A stretch of DNA of 64,000 nt from Sandaracinus sp. Lineage in GTDB: Bacteria > Myxococcota_A > Polyangia > Polyangiales > Houyiibacteriaceae. The stretch lies in the NCBI GenBank assembly GCA_002699025.1, contig PABA01000182.1:62001-126000 (forward strand), written 5' to 3'. The notes beneath the pieces were generated by a model, which made no database searches, was not told the DNA's origin, and saw nothing but the letters and a program-made list of their open reading frames with translations. The position numbers were made by a program, and so were the translations under genes. Of the stretch, positions 44,054 through 52,236 are shown one piece after another; the stretch's first letter is position 1, and each line of letters begins with the position of its first letter.

Positions 44054-45493
44054 TCAGGCCCGGTAGAGCTTCGACATGAACTCCTTCAGGAGCGCCTCCT
44101 TGGTCTCCGTCGAGAGCATGTCGATGACCGCGTTCAGGCCGGCCCGCTCCTTCGGGAGCATGCCGCCCTCCTCGCCGCCGCCCCCACCGACCATGGCGAT
44201 GAGCTCGTCGAAGCGCTGCTCCACCATCTCCGGCGTGAGCATCTTCGCCGCCTGCACGAGCATCTCGTTCGGCCCCTCGGCGGGGCTCGCCTTCACCTCC
44301 CGGACGCACTCGGCGAGGTCCGCGAGGAAGGGCTCGGCCATGCGCGCGTTCGCCGGCTCGACCATGAGGTGGACGTTCTTCGGGCTCCCGCCGTAGGCGA
44401 GCTGCGGCTGCACGTACCAGCCGCGGGCCGCGAGCGCGTCGCAGAGCTGGAAGACCTCGACCGTGTCCGAGGCGATGGCGATCAGCCCCATCTTCGGCGC
44501 GCCGAGGATGCGCAGGTCCTCCTGCGCCTCGATGCCCTCGAGGAGCGCGCGCGTGGCGTCGCGGATCGACGCGGCGAGCTTCCGGTAGCCCTCGTGGCCG
44601 AGGTAGTGGAGCACGGCCCAGGCGCCGGCGAGGGGCGCGGCGGACTTGGTGCTCTGCATGGTCGTGTTGACGACCGAGTAGCCGGTCCAGCCGGCGCAGG
44701 CGAAGTAGGAGTGGCGCCGGAGCTCCGCGTCGCGGAAGAGCAGCACCGAGGAGCCCTTCGGCGCGTAGGCGTACTTGTGGAGATCCATGGAGATGGACGT
44801 CACGCCGGGCACCCGGAAGTCGAAGGGCGGGATGTCCTCGCCCAGCTCGGCGAGGAAGGGCAGGAGCCAGGCGCCGATGCAGCCGTCGACGTGGAGGAGC
44901 ACGTCGCGCTCCTTCGCGAGCTTCCCCATGGCCTCGATGGGATCGATGACGCCGTGGGCGTAGCCGGCCGCCGAGCCGACCATCAGCACCGTGCTCGGGC
45001 CGAGCTTCGCCTCGAGGTCGGCCAGGTCGACCATGAAGCTCTCCGGGTCGACCGCGACCGGCACGACCTTCACGCCGAAGTAGCGCGCGCCCTTGTGGAA
45101 GGCCGCGTGCGCCGTGACCGGGAGGAGCAGCTCGGGCTCCTCGATGCCCTTGGCGCGGCCACGCTCGCGGGCCGCCTTCACGGCCAGCATGCAGCTCTCC
45201 GTGCCGCCGCTGGTGAAGGTGCCGACCACCTCCTCGCCGCCGTTCAGGTGATCCCGGGCGATGGCGAGGATGTCGTTCTCGAGGCGCTCGAGGCTCGGGA
45301 AGACCGTCGGGTCGAGGCCATTTTTGCCGAGGTAGGTGACGACGGCGCGCTGCTTCACGGCGTCCACCTCCGGGCCCGCGTCGTAGACGAAGCCCCAGGC
45401 GCGCCCGCCCTTCACGGGCAGATCGTCCTGTCGGTACTCGTCGAGGCGTGCGAAGACCTCGTCCGTGCTCATCCCCTGCTGCGGCATCGCCAT
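44054..45493 (-). CDS. PLP-dependent lyase, sphingosine-1-phosphate lyase/group II decarboxylase family
   Basis: A 479-residue fold-type I PLP enzyme. GTFTSGGTESCMLAVKAARE, LLHVDGCIGAW and DLHKYAYAPKGSS (PLP Lys) fit the sphingosine-1-phosphate lyase branch especially well; eukaryotic members have a near-identical HKYGYAPKGSS. No N-terminal membrane helix is present, so it is cytosolic. It might cleave a phosphorylated long-chain base or decarboxylate an amino acid; the closest motif evidence favours the former, and some myxobacteria are known to make sphingolipids. The ATG at 45493 follows AAAGGGG and a promoter at 45519. An ATG at 45487 is also in frame. Confidence 0.82.
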   Translation of the reverse strand: MAMPQQGMSTDEVFARLDEYRQDDLPVKGGRAWGFVYDAGPEVDAVKQRAVVTYLGKNGLDPTVFPSLERLENDILAIARDHLNGGEEVVGTFTSGGTESCMLAVKAARERGRAKGIEEPELLLPVTAHAAFHKGARYFGVKVVPVAVDPESFMVDLADLEAKLGPSTVLMVGSAAGYAHGVIDPIEAMGKLAKERDVLLHVDGCIGAWLLPFLAELGEDIPPFDFRVPGVTSISMDLHKYAYAPKGSSVLLFRDAELRRHSYFACAGWTGYSVVNTTMQSTKSAAPLAGAWAVLHYLGHEGYRKLAASIRDATRALLEGIEAQEDLRILGAPKMGLIAIASDTVEVFQLCDALAARGWYVQPQLAYGGSPKNVHLMVEPANARMAEPFLADLAECVREVKASPAEGPNEMLVQAAKMLTPEMVEQRFDELIAMVGGGGGEEGGMLPKERAGLNAVIDMLSTETKEALLKEFMSKLYRA

Positions 45494-45518
45494 GGCGTGA
45501 ACCCCTTTCGTGGAGAGA

Positions 45519-45546
45519 GGTGTAGCAACATGGCATCGAGTGTCAA
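45519..45546 (-). promoter_or_regulatory. sigma-70-type promoter of the PLP-lyase gene
   Basis: On the minus strand TTGACA (45546-45541), a 16-nt spacer and TACACC (45524-45519) give a leader of about 20 nt that holds the AAAGGGG ribosome site. This contrasts with the leaderless-type starts elsewhere in the window. Confidence 0.62.
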
Positions 45547-45671
45547 GTGGCATGAGCTGCCGACTTATGCCTCTCTCGACGGACCGCGCCCCGAAACGAC
45601 TGGCGGGGACGGACGACGAGAGCCGCCCCCCGCGCTCGGCGAAGGGCGGCCCCGTCCCGTCTCACCGCGGC

Positions 45672-46859
45672 CTACTCGATCGACACGAAGGAAGACGTCC
45701 CGGGCCGGCTGCAGCTCCCGCCCGAGGCGCTGATGGAGTCGAGCACGCAGTTTACGTCGACCCGGCGGTCGAAGAGCTCGAAGATCGCGGCCTCCACGTC
45801 GTTCTCCGCGTACTCGCACATGAAGCCCGCCCCGGTGATCACGGCGCTGCTGCCGCCGCTCACGTCGATGCAGGCGGAGACGGTCGCGGTCACCGTGTCG
45901 TACGCCGACGCGCAGAGGCAGCCGAGCGTGTGCGTCCGCGGGTCGGGCTCCGGCTCCGGCTCGGGCGGCGCCGCGCACTGGTCGTGGATCCCCGTCCAGC
46001 GCGACCAGGAGTAGTCGTAGCGGCTCGCGCGGACGGTCTCGCTCGCCCGCGCCACGAGCCGGCGCCGGCAGTCCTCGTCCCGCGCGCTGGCCTGGATGTT
46101 CGCCGAGCTCGTCCGCAGCGCCTCGACGGTGCGCCGCACGGCGTCGACGCTCCCGAGCGTCAGGGTGCAACGCCCGTAGGTCGTGTCCCGGCTCTCGCTG
46201 GTCGTCACGCAGCGCATGGAGCGCGAGCTCCCGCCGGCGGAGTAGGTGGCGCCGACCTCGCTCCACTCGCCGCGCGGGTGCGACCAGCGGAAGACGAGGT
46301 TCGTGCAGCTCGCGTCCGGCGAGGGGATCGGCGTGAAGTCCACCTCCAGCGGGCGCGCCCGGTCCGCGTAGTCCCGCGTGCGGATCTCCGACTCGGGCGC
46401 CGAGCAGTTCCGCACCCAGTCGTCGTTGTTGCGGTTCTCGGAGGTGCAGCCCTCGGCGTTCTTCTCGAGGTCCATGCTGTACATGCCGTAGCTCCGGCCG
46501 CCCACGGTCGTCCGCCCCGACACGCGCGCCCGCCAGCCAGCGCAGCGGCCGGCCTCCCAGTACTCGCGGTGGAGCACGTGGCGCCCGGCGGACCAGCCGT
46601 AGAGCGGGTCCTCCCACCAGCCCTCCGCGATGGGCGTCTCGCTCGTCGTCACCGGCGGCGCGATCGCCTCCCAGCGGCGCGCCGTGAAGTCCCAGGCGCG
46701 CACGCTGACCGTGGCCCCCGCGTAGGGGTGATAGCCCGAGAAGGGGATCGGCTGATCCCGATCGCGCACCTCGTAGCCGTTCGCCGGCGTGGCGATGCAG
46801 CCGGTCGTCGCGCAGAGCGCCGCCGCCAGGGCGACGCGAAGAGCAGCTCCGTCCTTCAT
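45672..46859 (-). CDS. Cys-containing lipoprotein of unknown function
   Basis: A 395-residue protein with the signal MKDGAALRVALAAALCATTGC (lipobox, Cys21). The mature protein is rich in Arg, Ser, Tyr and Trp, with about 14 cysteines. Two regions are split by an EPEPEPEPDP linker. The first half looks beta-rich (GGRSYGMYSMDLEKNAEG, FRWSHPRGEW); the C-terminal third includes CLCASAYDTVTATVSACI. I recognise no family. The ATG is supported by GGAGGAG 8 nt upstream. A -10-like box is not seen, unlike several other lipoprotein genes here. Confidence 0.7.
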   Translation of the reverse strand: MKDGAALRVALAAALCATTGCIATPANGYEVRDRDQPIPFSGYHPYAGATVSVRAWDFTARRWEAIAPPVTTSETPIAEGWWEDPLYGWSAGRHVLHREYWEAGRCAGWRARVSGRTTVGGRSYGMYSMDLEKNAEGCTSENRNNDDWVRNCSAPESEIRTRDYADRARPLEVDFTPIPSPDASCTNLVFRWSHPRGEWSEVGATYSAGGSSRSMRCVTTSESRDTTYGRCTLTLGSVDAVRRTVEALRTSSANIQASARDEDCRRRLVARASETVRASRYDYSWSRWTGIHDQCAAPPEPEPEPDPRTHTLGCLCASAYDTVTATVSACIDVSGGSSAVITGAGFMCEYAENDVEAAIFELFDRRVDVNCVLDSISASGGSCSRPGTSSFVSIE

Positions 46860-47039
46860 CCGTCTCTCCTCCGGGCGCAGCGCGCCCCTCCTCGCCGCGG
46901 CCTCTCCCGGGCCCGGCGGCGCCACCCACATCCCGGGCGGCGATGGAGGAGAGTCGCGAGCCGCGCTCTGTGAAGGCCGCGTCGCGCCATCCCGTGAGGA
47001 GCCTCGCGCCACCGTGAAGGCGGCTCGCCGGCGGCACGC

Positions 47040-47960
47040 CTAGGTCTGCGCCGTGAAGGCGGCGATGCGCAGGCCGATCTCCCGGCCGTGGTCCTCCTGG
47101 AGGAAGTGGCTGGCGTCCTCGAGCACGAGCGTCAGGTCTTCCCGCACGCCGACGAGCCGCTCGCGGAACTTCTCCATCACCCGCGGCGGGAAGACCGGAT
47201 CGCGCGCCCCCCAGACGAGCAGCACGGGCTGCTTCAGCTTCCGTAGGCCCTCGTCCGTGCGCTTCATGCGCGCGTAGGCGGCGTCGCCCCCATCGAGCGG
47301 GATGTGCCGCGGGAAGGCGAGCACGGCCTTGCGGCTGGCGGCGTCCGGGAAGGGGGCGCGGTAGGCGCCCATGGCCTCCCGGTAGAAGCGCAGCTTGCGG
47401 CGCACGCCGCCGGGCAACGCGACCTCGACGAAGGCGTTCAGGCGGAGCACGAGCGCCTCGCCGAGCGCGGGCGTCCGGAAGGTCTTCAGCGGCTGGGGCA
47501 CGCGGTTGTGCGCGCGCGGCGCGAAGGCCCAGGTGTTCATGATCACGAGCCGGGCGAGCCGCTCGGGGTGGTCGACGGCCCAGGAGAGCCCGATGGGCCC
47601 GCCCCAGTCGTGGACGGCGAGGGTCACGCGCTCGAGGCGGAGGTGATCGAGCAGGGCCGCGAGCGCCGCGAGGTGGTTCTCGAGCGTGTAGTCCGCCATG
47701 CGCCGCAGCCGATCGCTCCGGCCGAAGCCCAGCAGGTCCGGGGCGATGACCCGATGGCGCCGGGCCAGCGGCGGGATGACCTCGCGCCAGAGGAAGGACC
47801 AGGTCGGGTTCCCGTGGAGGAGCACGACCGGCTCGGCGTCGCGCGGGCCGACGTCGACGTAGCTCAGCTCCACCGGCTGCCCCGCGACGCGCATGGGGAG
47901 GAAGCGGGGCGGATGCGGGAAGAGCGGGCTCGCGAAGGTCCGGGCGGGGCTGGCGCTCAT
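47040..47960 (-). CDS. alpha/beta-hydrolase, haloalkane-dehalogenase-like
   Basis: A 306-residue cytosolic hydrolase. HGNPTWSFLWR (residues 49-59) gives the oxyanion residues including a Trp used for halide binding, VHDWGGPIG has an Asp nucleophile (Asp118), VWGARDPVFPP a second acidic residue and DASHFLQED the His (285). The Asp nucleophile and Trp place it in the haloalkane dehalogenase branch rather than among esterases. Close relatives also act on other substrates, so activity on halogenated compounds is probable but not certain. Confidence 0.85.
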   Translation of the reverse strand: MSASPARTFASPLFPHPPRFLPMRVAGQPVELSYVDVGPRDAEPVVLLHGNPTWSFLWREVIPPLARRHRVIAPDLLGFGRSDRLRRMADYTLENHLAALAALLDHLRLERVTLAVHDWGGPIGLSWAVDHPERLARLVIMNTWAFAPRAHNRVPQPLKTFRTPALGEALVLRLNAFVEVALPGGVRRKLRFYREAMGAYRAPFPDAASRKAVLAFPRHIPLDGGDAAYARMKRTDEGLRKLKQPVLLVWGARDPVFPPRVMEKFRERLVGVREDLTLVLEDASHFLQEDHGREIGLRIAAFTAQT

Positions 47961-47968
47961 GGGCCGAG

Positions 47969-47974
47969 AGCATA
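47969..47974 (-). promoter_or_regulatory. -10-like box of the dehalogenase-like gene
   Basis: TATGCT on the minus strand ends 8 nt before the ATG at 47960. Confidence 0.48.
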
Positions 47975-48027
47975 GAGCCGGAGGTCGCGCGCCCGAAGCG
48001 CCGGGACGCGCTCGTGCGGGCGCCCGC

Positions 48028-49227
48028 TCATCGATCCTCCGGCACGGGCACGTCAGCCGACGGCACCGTGAACCAGAAGGTCGACCCCTCGCCGGCGACG
48101 GACTCCACGCCGATCTCGCCGCCCCACCCTTCGACGATCCGCCGGCAGATGCTCAGGCCGATGCCCGAGCCCGGGATCTCGTCGTGCGTGTGCAGCCGAC
48201 GAAAGACGTCCCAGATCACCTCCTGCTGCTCCGCCGTCATGCCCATGCCCTCGTCGCGCACGGCGACGCGCACCCAGGCCCCCTCGCGCTCGGCCTCCAC
48301 CGTCACCCGCGGCCGGTCCGGCGAGTACTTCAGCGCGTTCGAGATCAGGTTCGTCAAGAGCCGCGTGACCCGTGGGGCGTGCGCGCGCACGGCCGGGAGC
48401 GGGGCCGGCCGGACGACCTCCGCGTCCCGCTCGCGCAGCGAGGCCACGAGCGCGTCCAGAGCCGCCTCGAGGCACGCCTCCGCCTCCACCTCGTCCGCGG
48501 GCCCGAGGCTCTCGCCGGCGCGGCTGAGCTCGAGCAGATCCTCGATCATCCGCCGCATGCGCTGCGCCCCCTCGAGCGCGTGGCCGACGTAGCGCTGTCC
48601 CCGCTCGTCGAGCGCCTCCCCGAAGCGCTTGTCGAGGAGGCCCACGTAGCTCGAGACCATGCGCAGGGGCTCCTGGAGGTCGTGGGAGGCGACGTAGGCG
48701 AACTGCTGCAGGTCGCGGTTGGAGCGCGCGAGCGCCTCGGTCCGCTCCCGGACGCGCAGCTCGAGCTCTTCGTTGCTCTCGCGGAGGCGCGCCTCGGCGG
48801 CCTCGCGCCGCTCGACCTCGGCCGAGAGATCCGCGTTGGCCGCGGCGAGCTGGGCCGGGCTGGGGAGCCGAAGCGCGGCCGGGAGCAGGCGCCAGAGCAC
48901 GATGGCCGTGGACGCGGAGACCAGCGCCGTGACGAGCTTCAGGACCCCCTCGAGCCGGTACATGGGCGTCCAGACCGTGACGATGTCGAAGAGGTGCGTC
49001 GTGCCGCAGGCCAGGATGAACGCGCTGAAGAGCAGGAAGACCCGGCGGAAGGCGAGGTCCTCCCGGCGCCGGACGAAGACGAGCAGCGCCAGGGGGATCG
49101 TGAAGTAGGCGAGCCCGATGCCGAGGTCGGATCCGACGTTCAGCCAGAGGATCTCCGGGCGCCAGAAGTAGCAATGCCCATGAGGCATGAAGTCGGACGC
49201 GAAGAGGTTCGACAGGAACTCGATCAT
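48028..49227 (-). CDS. ethylene-receptor-like sensor histidine kinase
   Basis: A 399-residue protein. The N-terminal 115 residues hold three membrane helices that match the ethylene-binding domain of plant ETR1: GSDLGIGLAYFTIPLALL has the equivalents of ETR1 Asp25, Tyr32, Ile35 and Pro36 (here Asp34, Tyr41, Ile44, Pro45). FILACGTTHL has the Cu(I) ligands Cys65 and His69 (here Cys74 and His78). A coiled coil, an H-box (VASHDLQEPLRMV), an N-box (NLISNALKYS) and G-boxes (DEGMGM, GSGIGLSI) complete an active kinase. Related domains are known in cyanobacteria and other bacteria, so ligand binding is plausible but unproven. It is divergent from a response regulator with about 33 nt between. Confidence 0.85.
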   Translation of the reverse strand: MIEFLSNLFASDFMPHGHCYFWRPEILWLNVGSDLGIGLAYFTIPLALLVFVRRREDLAFRRVFLLFSAFILACGTTHLFDIVTVWTPMYRLEGVLKLVTALVSASTAIVLWRLLPAALRLPSPAQLAAANADLSAEVERREAAEARLRESNEELELRVRERTEALARSNRDLQQFAYVASHDLQEPLRMVSSYVGLLDKRFGEALDERGQRYVGHALEGAQRMRRMIEDLLELSRAGESLGPADEVEAEACLEAALDALVASLRERDAEVVRPAPLPAVRAHAPRVTRLLTNLISNALKYSPDRPRVTVEAEREGAWVRVAVRDEGMGMTAEQQEVIWDVFRRLHTHDEIPGSGIGLSICRRIVEGWGGEIGVESVAGEGSTFWFTVPSADVPVPEDR

Positions 49228-49236
49228 CGGATAACC

Positions 49237-49244
49237 TTACGTAA
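49237..49244. promoter_or_regulatory. TTACGTAA palindrome between the divergent signalling genes
   Basis: An 8-bp perfect palindrome in the 33-nt gap between the kinase start (49227) and the response-regulator frame. It contains TACGTA, which could serve as a -10 box in either direction. Confidence 0.4.
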
Positions 49245-49260
49245 CGGAAGGGGGAGCCGC

Positions 49261-49665
49261 ATCCAGGTTCTCTTCGCCGAGGACAACCAGGCCGACGCCG
49301 AGCTCCTGATCGAGGCGTTCGCCGAGATCGGCGCCGAGGTCGAGTGCGTCGTGGTCGCGTCACCGCACGCCTTCTTCGAGCAATTGCATCGACAGAATTG
49401 GGACATGCTCTTGGTCGACCTGCGTCTCGGACCCTACGACGGCCACGAGCTCCTGGAGCGACTGCGCGGCGAGCGGAAGCTCGGCCCCGAGACCCTCGTG
49501 GCCGTCCTCAGCTCCTCCGCCGCCCCCGCCGACATCGAGCGATCCCGCAGGTACGGTATCCATGGCTATCTTCGGAAACCTTTCACCATCGAGCGCTGGG
49601 TGGAGCTCGCCTCCGACCTGGTTCTGGCTGGCACATCACCCCAGAGTGGGGGTACCAAAAACTAG
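49261..49665 (+). CDS. single-domain response regulator with no canonical start codon
   Basis: A receiver domain of about 134 residues: IQVLFAEDN with the acidic pocket, LLVDLRLGPYDGHELLE (phosphoacceptor Asp), AVLSSSAA (Thr/Ser switch) and LRKPF (conserved Lys). It resembles the phytochrome-type, output-less regulators. The domain begins right at the 5' end of the frame, but no ATG, GTG or TTG lies there. The frame upstream runs back into the opposite-strand kinase gene. GGAAGGGGGAG stands 4 nt before an ATC codon at 49261, taken here as a possible start; a base change from GTG to GGG at 49252 is another reading. Confidence 0.6.
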   Translation: MQVLFAEDNQADAELLIEAFAEIGAEVECVVVASPHAFFEQLHRQNWDMLLVDLRLGPYDGHELLERLRGERKLGPETLVAVLSSSAAPADIERSRRYGIHGYLRKPFTIERWVELASDLVLAGTSPQSGGTKN

Positions 49666-49681
49666 CCCTTCGGGCAGCCCG

Positions 49682-51247
49682 GTGGCGCTGGATCCGCTCC
49701 GCGGCCGAAGCCCTTCTCAAACCTCGATCTCCCGCGACGGACACCGGATTCTCCTCGTGGAAGACAATCGGGGAGACGCCGATCTCGTCGAGGAGTTCAT
49801 CGAGGAGTCGCCGCTCCAGGCCGAGCTCGTCGTCACGCCTCGGCTCGGGGAGGCGCTGGAGCTCCTCTCCCAGATGGAGTTCGACTGCGTCCTCCTCGAC
49901 CTCGGGCTGCCGGACGCGCGCGGCCAGTCCGCGGTGAAGCGCTTCCGGTCCCGGGCGCCGCGCGTCCCCCTGGTCGTGCTCACGGGGTTGGAGGACGCCG
50001 GGACGGCCCAGGCCTGCGTGCAGCTCGGCGCGCAGGAATACCTCGAGAAGGCGCGGCTCGACCCGCGCTCACTGACGCAGGCGGTGAGCCTGGCCATGCT
50101 GCGGGTGAGCGAAGCCCGAGCGCGGCGCGAGCTCCTCCAGGCCGACCGGCTGCGCTCCGTGGGCCTGCTCGCGGCCGGCGTCGCCCACGAGATCAACAAC
50201 CCCCTCACCTACCTCGAGGTGAACCTGGAGCACCTGCAGGCAGAGCTCGAGGAGAGCCTTCCCGCGGACGCGCGCTCGCCGCGCGAGGTCGTCGCCGAGT
50301 GTCGGGATGGCGTGGGACGCATCGGACGCATCGTCGGCCGCCTCAACGGCTTCGCGCGGACCGACGAGGGGACGCCGCCGAGCCTGCTGCACGTCGACAC
50401 CATCGTGCAGGACGCGCGCCGCCTCACGCGGCACCAGTGGCAGCCCTACTGCCGCTACGAGGAGCAGCTCGGGATGACGCCGCCGGTCCTGGGCTGGCCC
50501 GGGGAGCTCACGCAGGTCCTCGTCAACCTGCTGCTGAACGCGGCGCATGCGATCGGGAAGCAGGGCCGCGGGCGCATCCGGGTGTCCACGCGCCGGGTCG
50601 GCGAGCACGTGGAGATCGCCGTGGAGGACGACGGCCCCGGCATGCTCCCCTACGAGCTCCGGCGCGCCTTCGACCCGTTCTTCACGACGAAGCGGCGCGA
50701 GGAGGGGACGGGCCTCGGCCTCGCCCTCTGCCGGGAGATCGCCCGACGCCACCAGGGCACGCTCGAGGCGGAGAGCGCACCGGGCGCCGGCGCCACCTTC
50801 GTGCTGCGCATCCCGATCGGGGAGCCGCGGGCCGTGAGCCACGAGCGGCTCAAGCCCGTGAAGCGGGACGCACGGCGCCGAATCCTCTTCGTGGACGACG
50901 AGGCGATCCTGCGGCGCTCCGTGGAGCGGCTCCTGGCGCGCCACCACGATCTGGTCATGGCGGCGGACGCCGAGAGCGCCATCGAGCGGCTCGAGGGCGG
51001 GGCGCCCTTCGACCTGGTGCTCTGCGACCTCACCATGCCCGGCATCGGCGGTCGGGGGCTGTGGCGCTGGATCGGTGAGCAGCGTCCCGAGCTGGTCTCG
51101 CGCTTCGTGCTCATGAGCGGCGGCATGCCCGACGAGCTCCCGGCGGGGCTCCCGGCGGCGCCGCGGCTGAGCAAGCCCTTCCGCCGCGAGGAGCTCGAGC
51201 AGGTCATCGCCGCGGTCGGCGCCAGCCGCGACAACGAGACCGACTGA
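49682..51247 (+). CDS. hybrid histidine kinase, REC-HisKA-HATPase-REC
   Basis: About 521 residues from GTG 49682 (GTG 49646, overlapping the regulator gene, is an alternative). It has no membrane helix. An N-terminal receiver (RILLVEDNRGDADL, CVLLDLGLPDA, VVLTG) comes first, then a kinase core with AAGVAHEINNPLTYLE (H-box), VNLLLNAAHAIG (N-box), EDDGPGMLP and EEGTGLGLAL (G-boxes), and a second receiver (ILFVDDEAILRR, LVLCDLTMPG, LSKPF). All phosphotransfer residues are present. Starting 16 nt after the response regulator, it probably belongs with the ethylene-receptor-like kinase in one signalling circuit. Confidence 0.86.
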   Translation: MALDPLRGRSPSQTSISRDGHRILLVEDNRGDADLVEEFIEESPLQAELVVTPRLGEALELLSQMEFDCVLLDLGLPDARGQSAVKRFRSRAPRVPLVVLTGLEDAGTAQACVQLGAQEYLEKARLDPRSLTQAVSLAMLRVSEARARRELLQADRLRSVGLLAAGVAHEINNPLTYLEVNLEHLQAELEESLPADARSPREVVAECRDGVGRIGRIVGRLNGFARTDEGTPPSLLHVDTIVQDARRLTRHQWQPYCRYEEQLGMTPPVLGWPGELTQVLVNLLLNAAHAIGKQGRGRIRVSTRRVGEHVEIAVEDDGPGMLPYELRRAFDPFFTTKRREEGTGLGLALCREIARRHQGTLEAESAPGAGATFVLRIPIGEPRAVSHERLKPVKRDARRRILFVDDEAILRRSVERLLARHHDLVMAADAESAIERLEGGAPFDLVLCDLTMPGIGGRGLWRWIGEQRPELVSRFVLMSGGMPDELPAGLPAAPRLSKPFRREELEQVIAAVGASRDNETD

Positions 51248-51300
51248 ACGCGGGTCTGGGCTGGCGCCGCAGATCGAGGCCGCGGTCGGTGAGGACCGCG

Positions 51301-51359
51301 CGACGACGGACGCACGACGACGGACCGTGCGACGACGGACCGTGCGACGGGCGCGCGTG
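51301..51359. repeat. 14-15-bp minisatellite, 4 units, noncoding
   Basis: Units of CGACGACGGACCGTG type after the hybrid kinase gene and before the amidohydrolase gene end. The period is 15 bp although no gene is translated here. Confidence 0.85.
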
Positions 51360-51366
51360 CTCCGGC

Positions 51367-52236
51367 TCAGCGGCCGAGCAGCTCGAGGAAGCGCTCGCCG
51401 AAGATGCCGTCCTTCTTCTTCGCCGGCACGGGCAGGCGCGCGATCCAGCCCTTGATGGCCTCGTAGTCGTAGCTCTCGTCGGGCCCCTCGAAGCCGTAGG
51501 GCGCGTCCGTGCCGTAGAGGCAGCGCTCGGGGCCCATGGCGGCCACCGCCTCGCGCGCGAGCCGCTCGTCGATGTAGGGGCTCGAGAGGTCGACGTGCAG
51601 GTTCGGGTAGGCGCTCCGGTAGCGCCAGAGATCCCGGTAGAAGGGGAAGCCGGCATGCGCCGCGATGATCGTCAGCTTCGGGTAGCGCGCCGCCATGCTG
51701 CGGAAGTCGCCGCGCGCGCCGAAGCCGAGGTGGATCAACGCCGGGAGGCCGAGCTCCTCGCAGCGGCGGAGGATCGGGTCGAGGAGCTCGGTGCGGTAGT
51801 CGTGCCAGTGCGGGTGGAGCTTCACGCCGACGAAGCCCGGCTCCTGGCGCCAGCGCTCGAGCGTCCCGAGCACGTCCGGATCCGCCTTCGGGTTGAGGAA
51901 GATCCAGCCCCAGAAGCGATCCGGGCGCGCGCGGAGCACCTCGGCGACGGCGCCGTTGTCCGGCAGGGGGTAGATGACCGTGGTCTGACCGCCGTAGTGG
52001 AGATTCCCGTTCCGATCGAGCGTCGCGCGGTGGATGGCCTCGGCGAGGGGGCGGGTGGCCGCGCGCTTCATCAGCGTGCGCACGGTCTTCAAGAGCAGCT
52101 CGGGCGTCGAGGGGAGCAGGTCGTTCATCGCCGGGATGAGCACGACCCGGTCGACGCCGGCCGCGTCGATCTTCCGCACGACCCCGTCGAGGTCGAGCAT
52201 GCGCGGCTCGAAGTGCGCGTGGCAGTCGACGATCAC
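51367..52236 (-). CDS. amidohydrolase 2 (metal-dependent hydrolase)
   Basis: A 289-residue TIM-barrel hydrolase of the ACMSD-like type. DCHAHFE (HxH metal ligands) opens the chain, with VGVKLHPH, LIHLGFG, IIAAHAGF and YGTDAPYGFEG at the later strand ends, the last giving the catalytic Asp. Members decarboxylate or hydrolyse ring compounds. The GTG start at 52236 overlaps the preceding stop (GTGA), making it the last gene of a coupled three-enzyme operon with a GMC oxidoreductase and a 3beta-HSD-like dehydrogenase. Confidence 0.82.
   Translation of the reverse strand: MIVDCHAHFEPRMLDLDGVVRKIDAAGVDRVVLIPAMNDLLPSTPELLLKTVRTLMKRAATRPLAEAIHRATLDRNGNLHYGGQTTVIYPLPDNGAVAEVLRARPDRFWGWIFLNPKADPDVLGTLERWRQEPGFVGVKLHPHWHDYRTELLDPILRRCEELGLPALIHLGFGARGDFRSMAARYPKLTIIAAHAGFPFYRDLWRYRSAYPNLHVDLSSPYIDERLAREAVAAMGPERCLYGTDAPYGFEGPDESYDYEAIKGWIARLPVPAKKKDGIFGERFLELLGR

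Noticed and set aside
45494-45553. A 20-residue N-terminal extension of the PLP lyase starting at 45553
   Set aside because: It would overlap the TTGACA/TACACC promoter, and the internal ATG at 45493 has a good ribosome site.
47893-49260. A long upstream extension of the response regulator frame
   Set aside because: It runs antisense through the whole histidine kinase gene, and its translation has no recognisable domain before the receiver.
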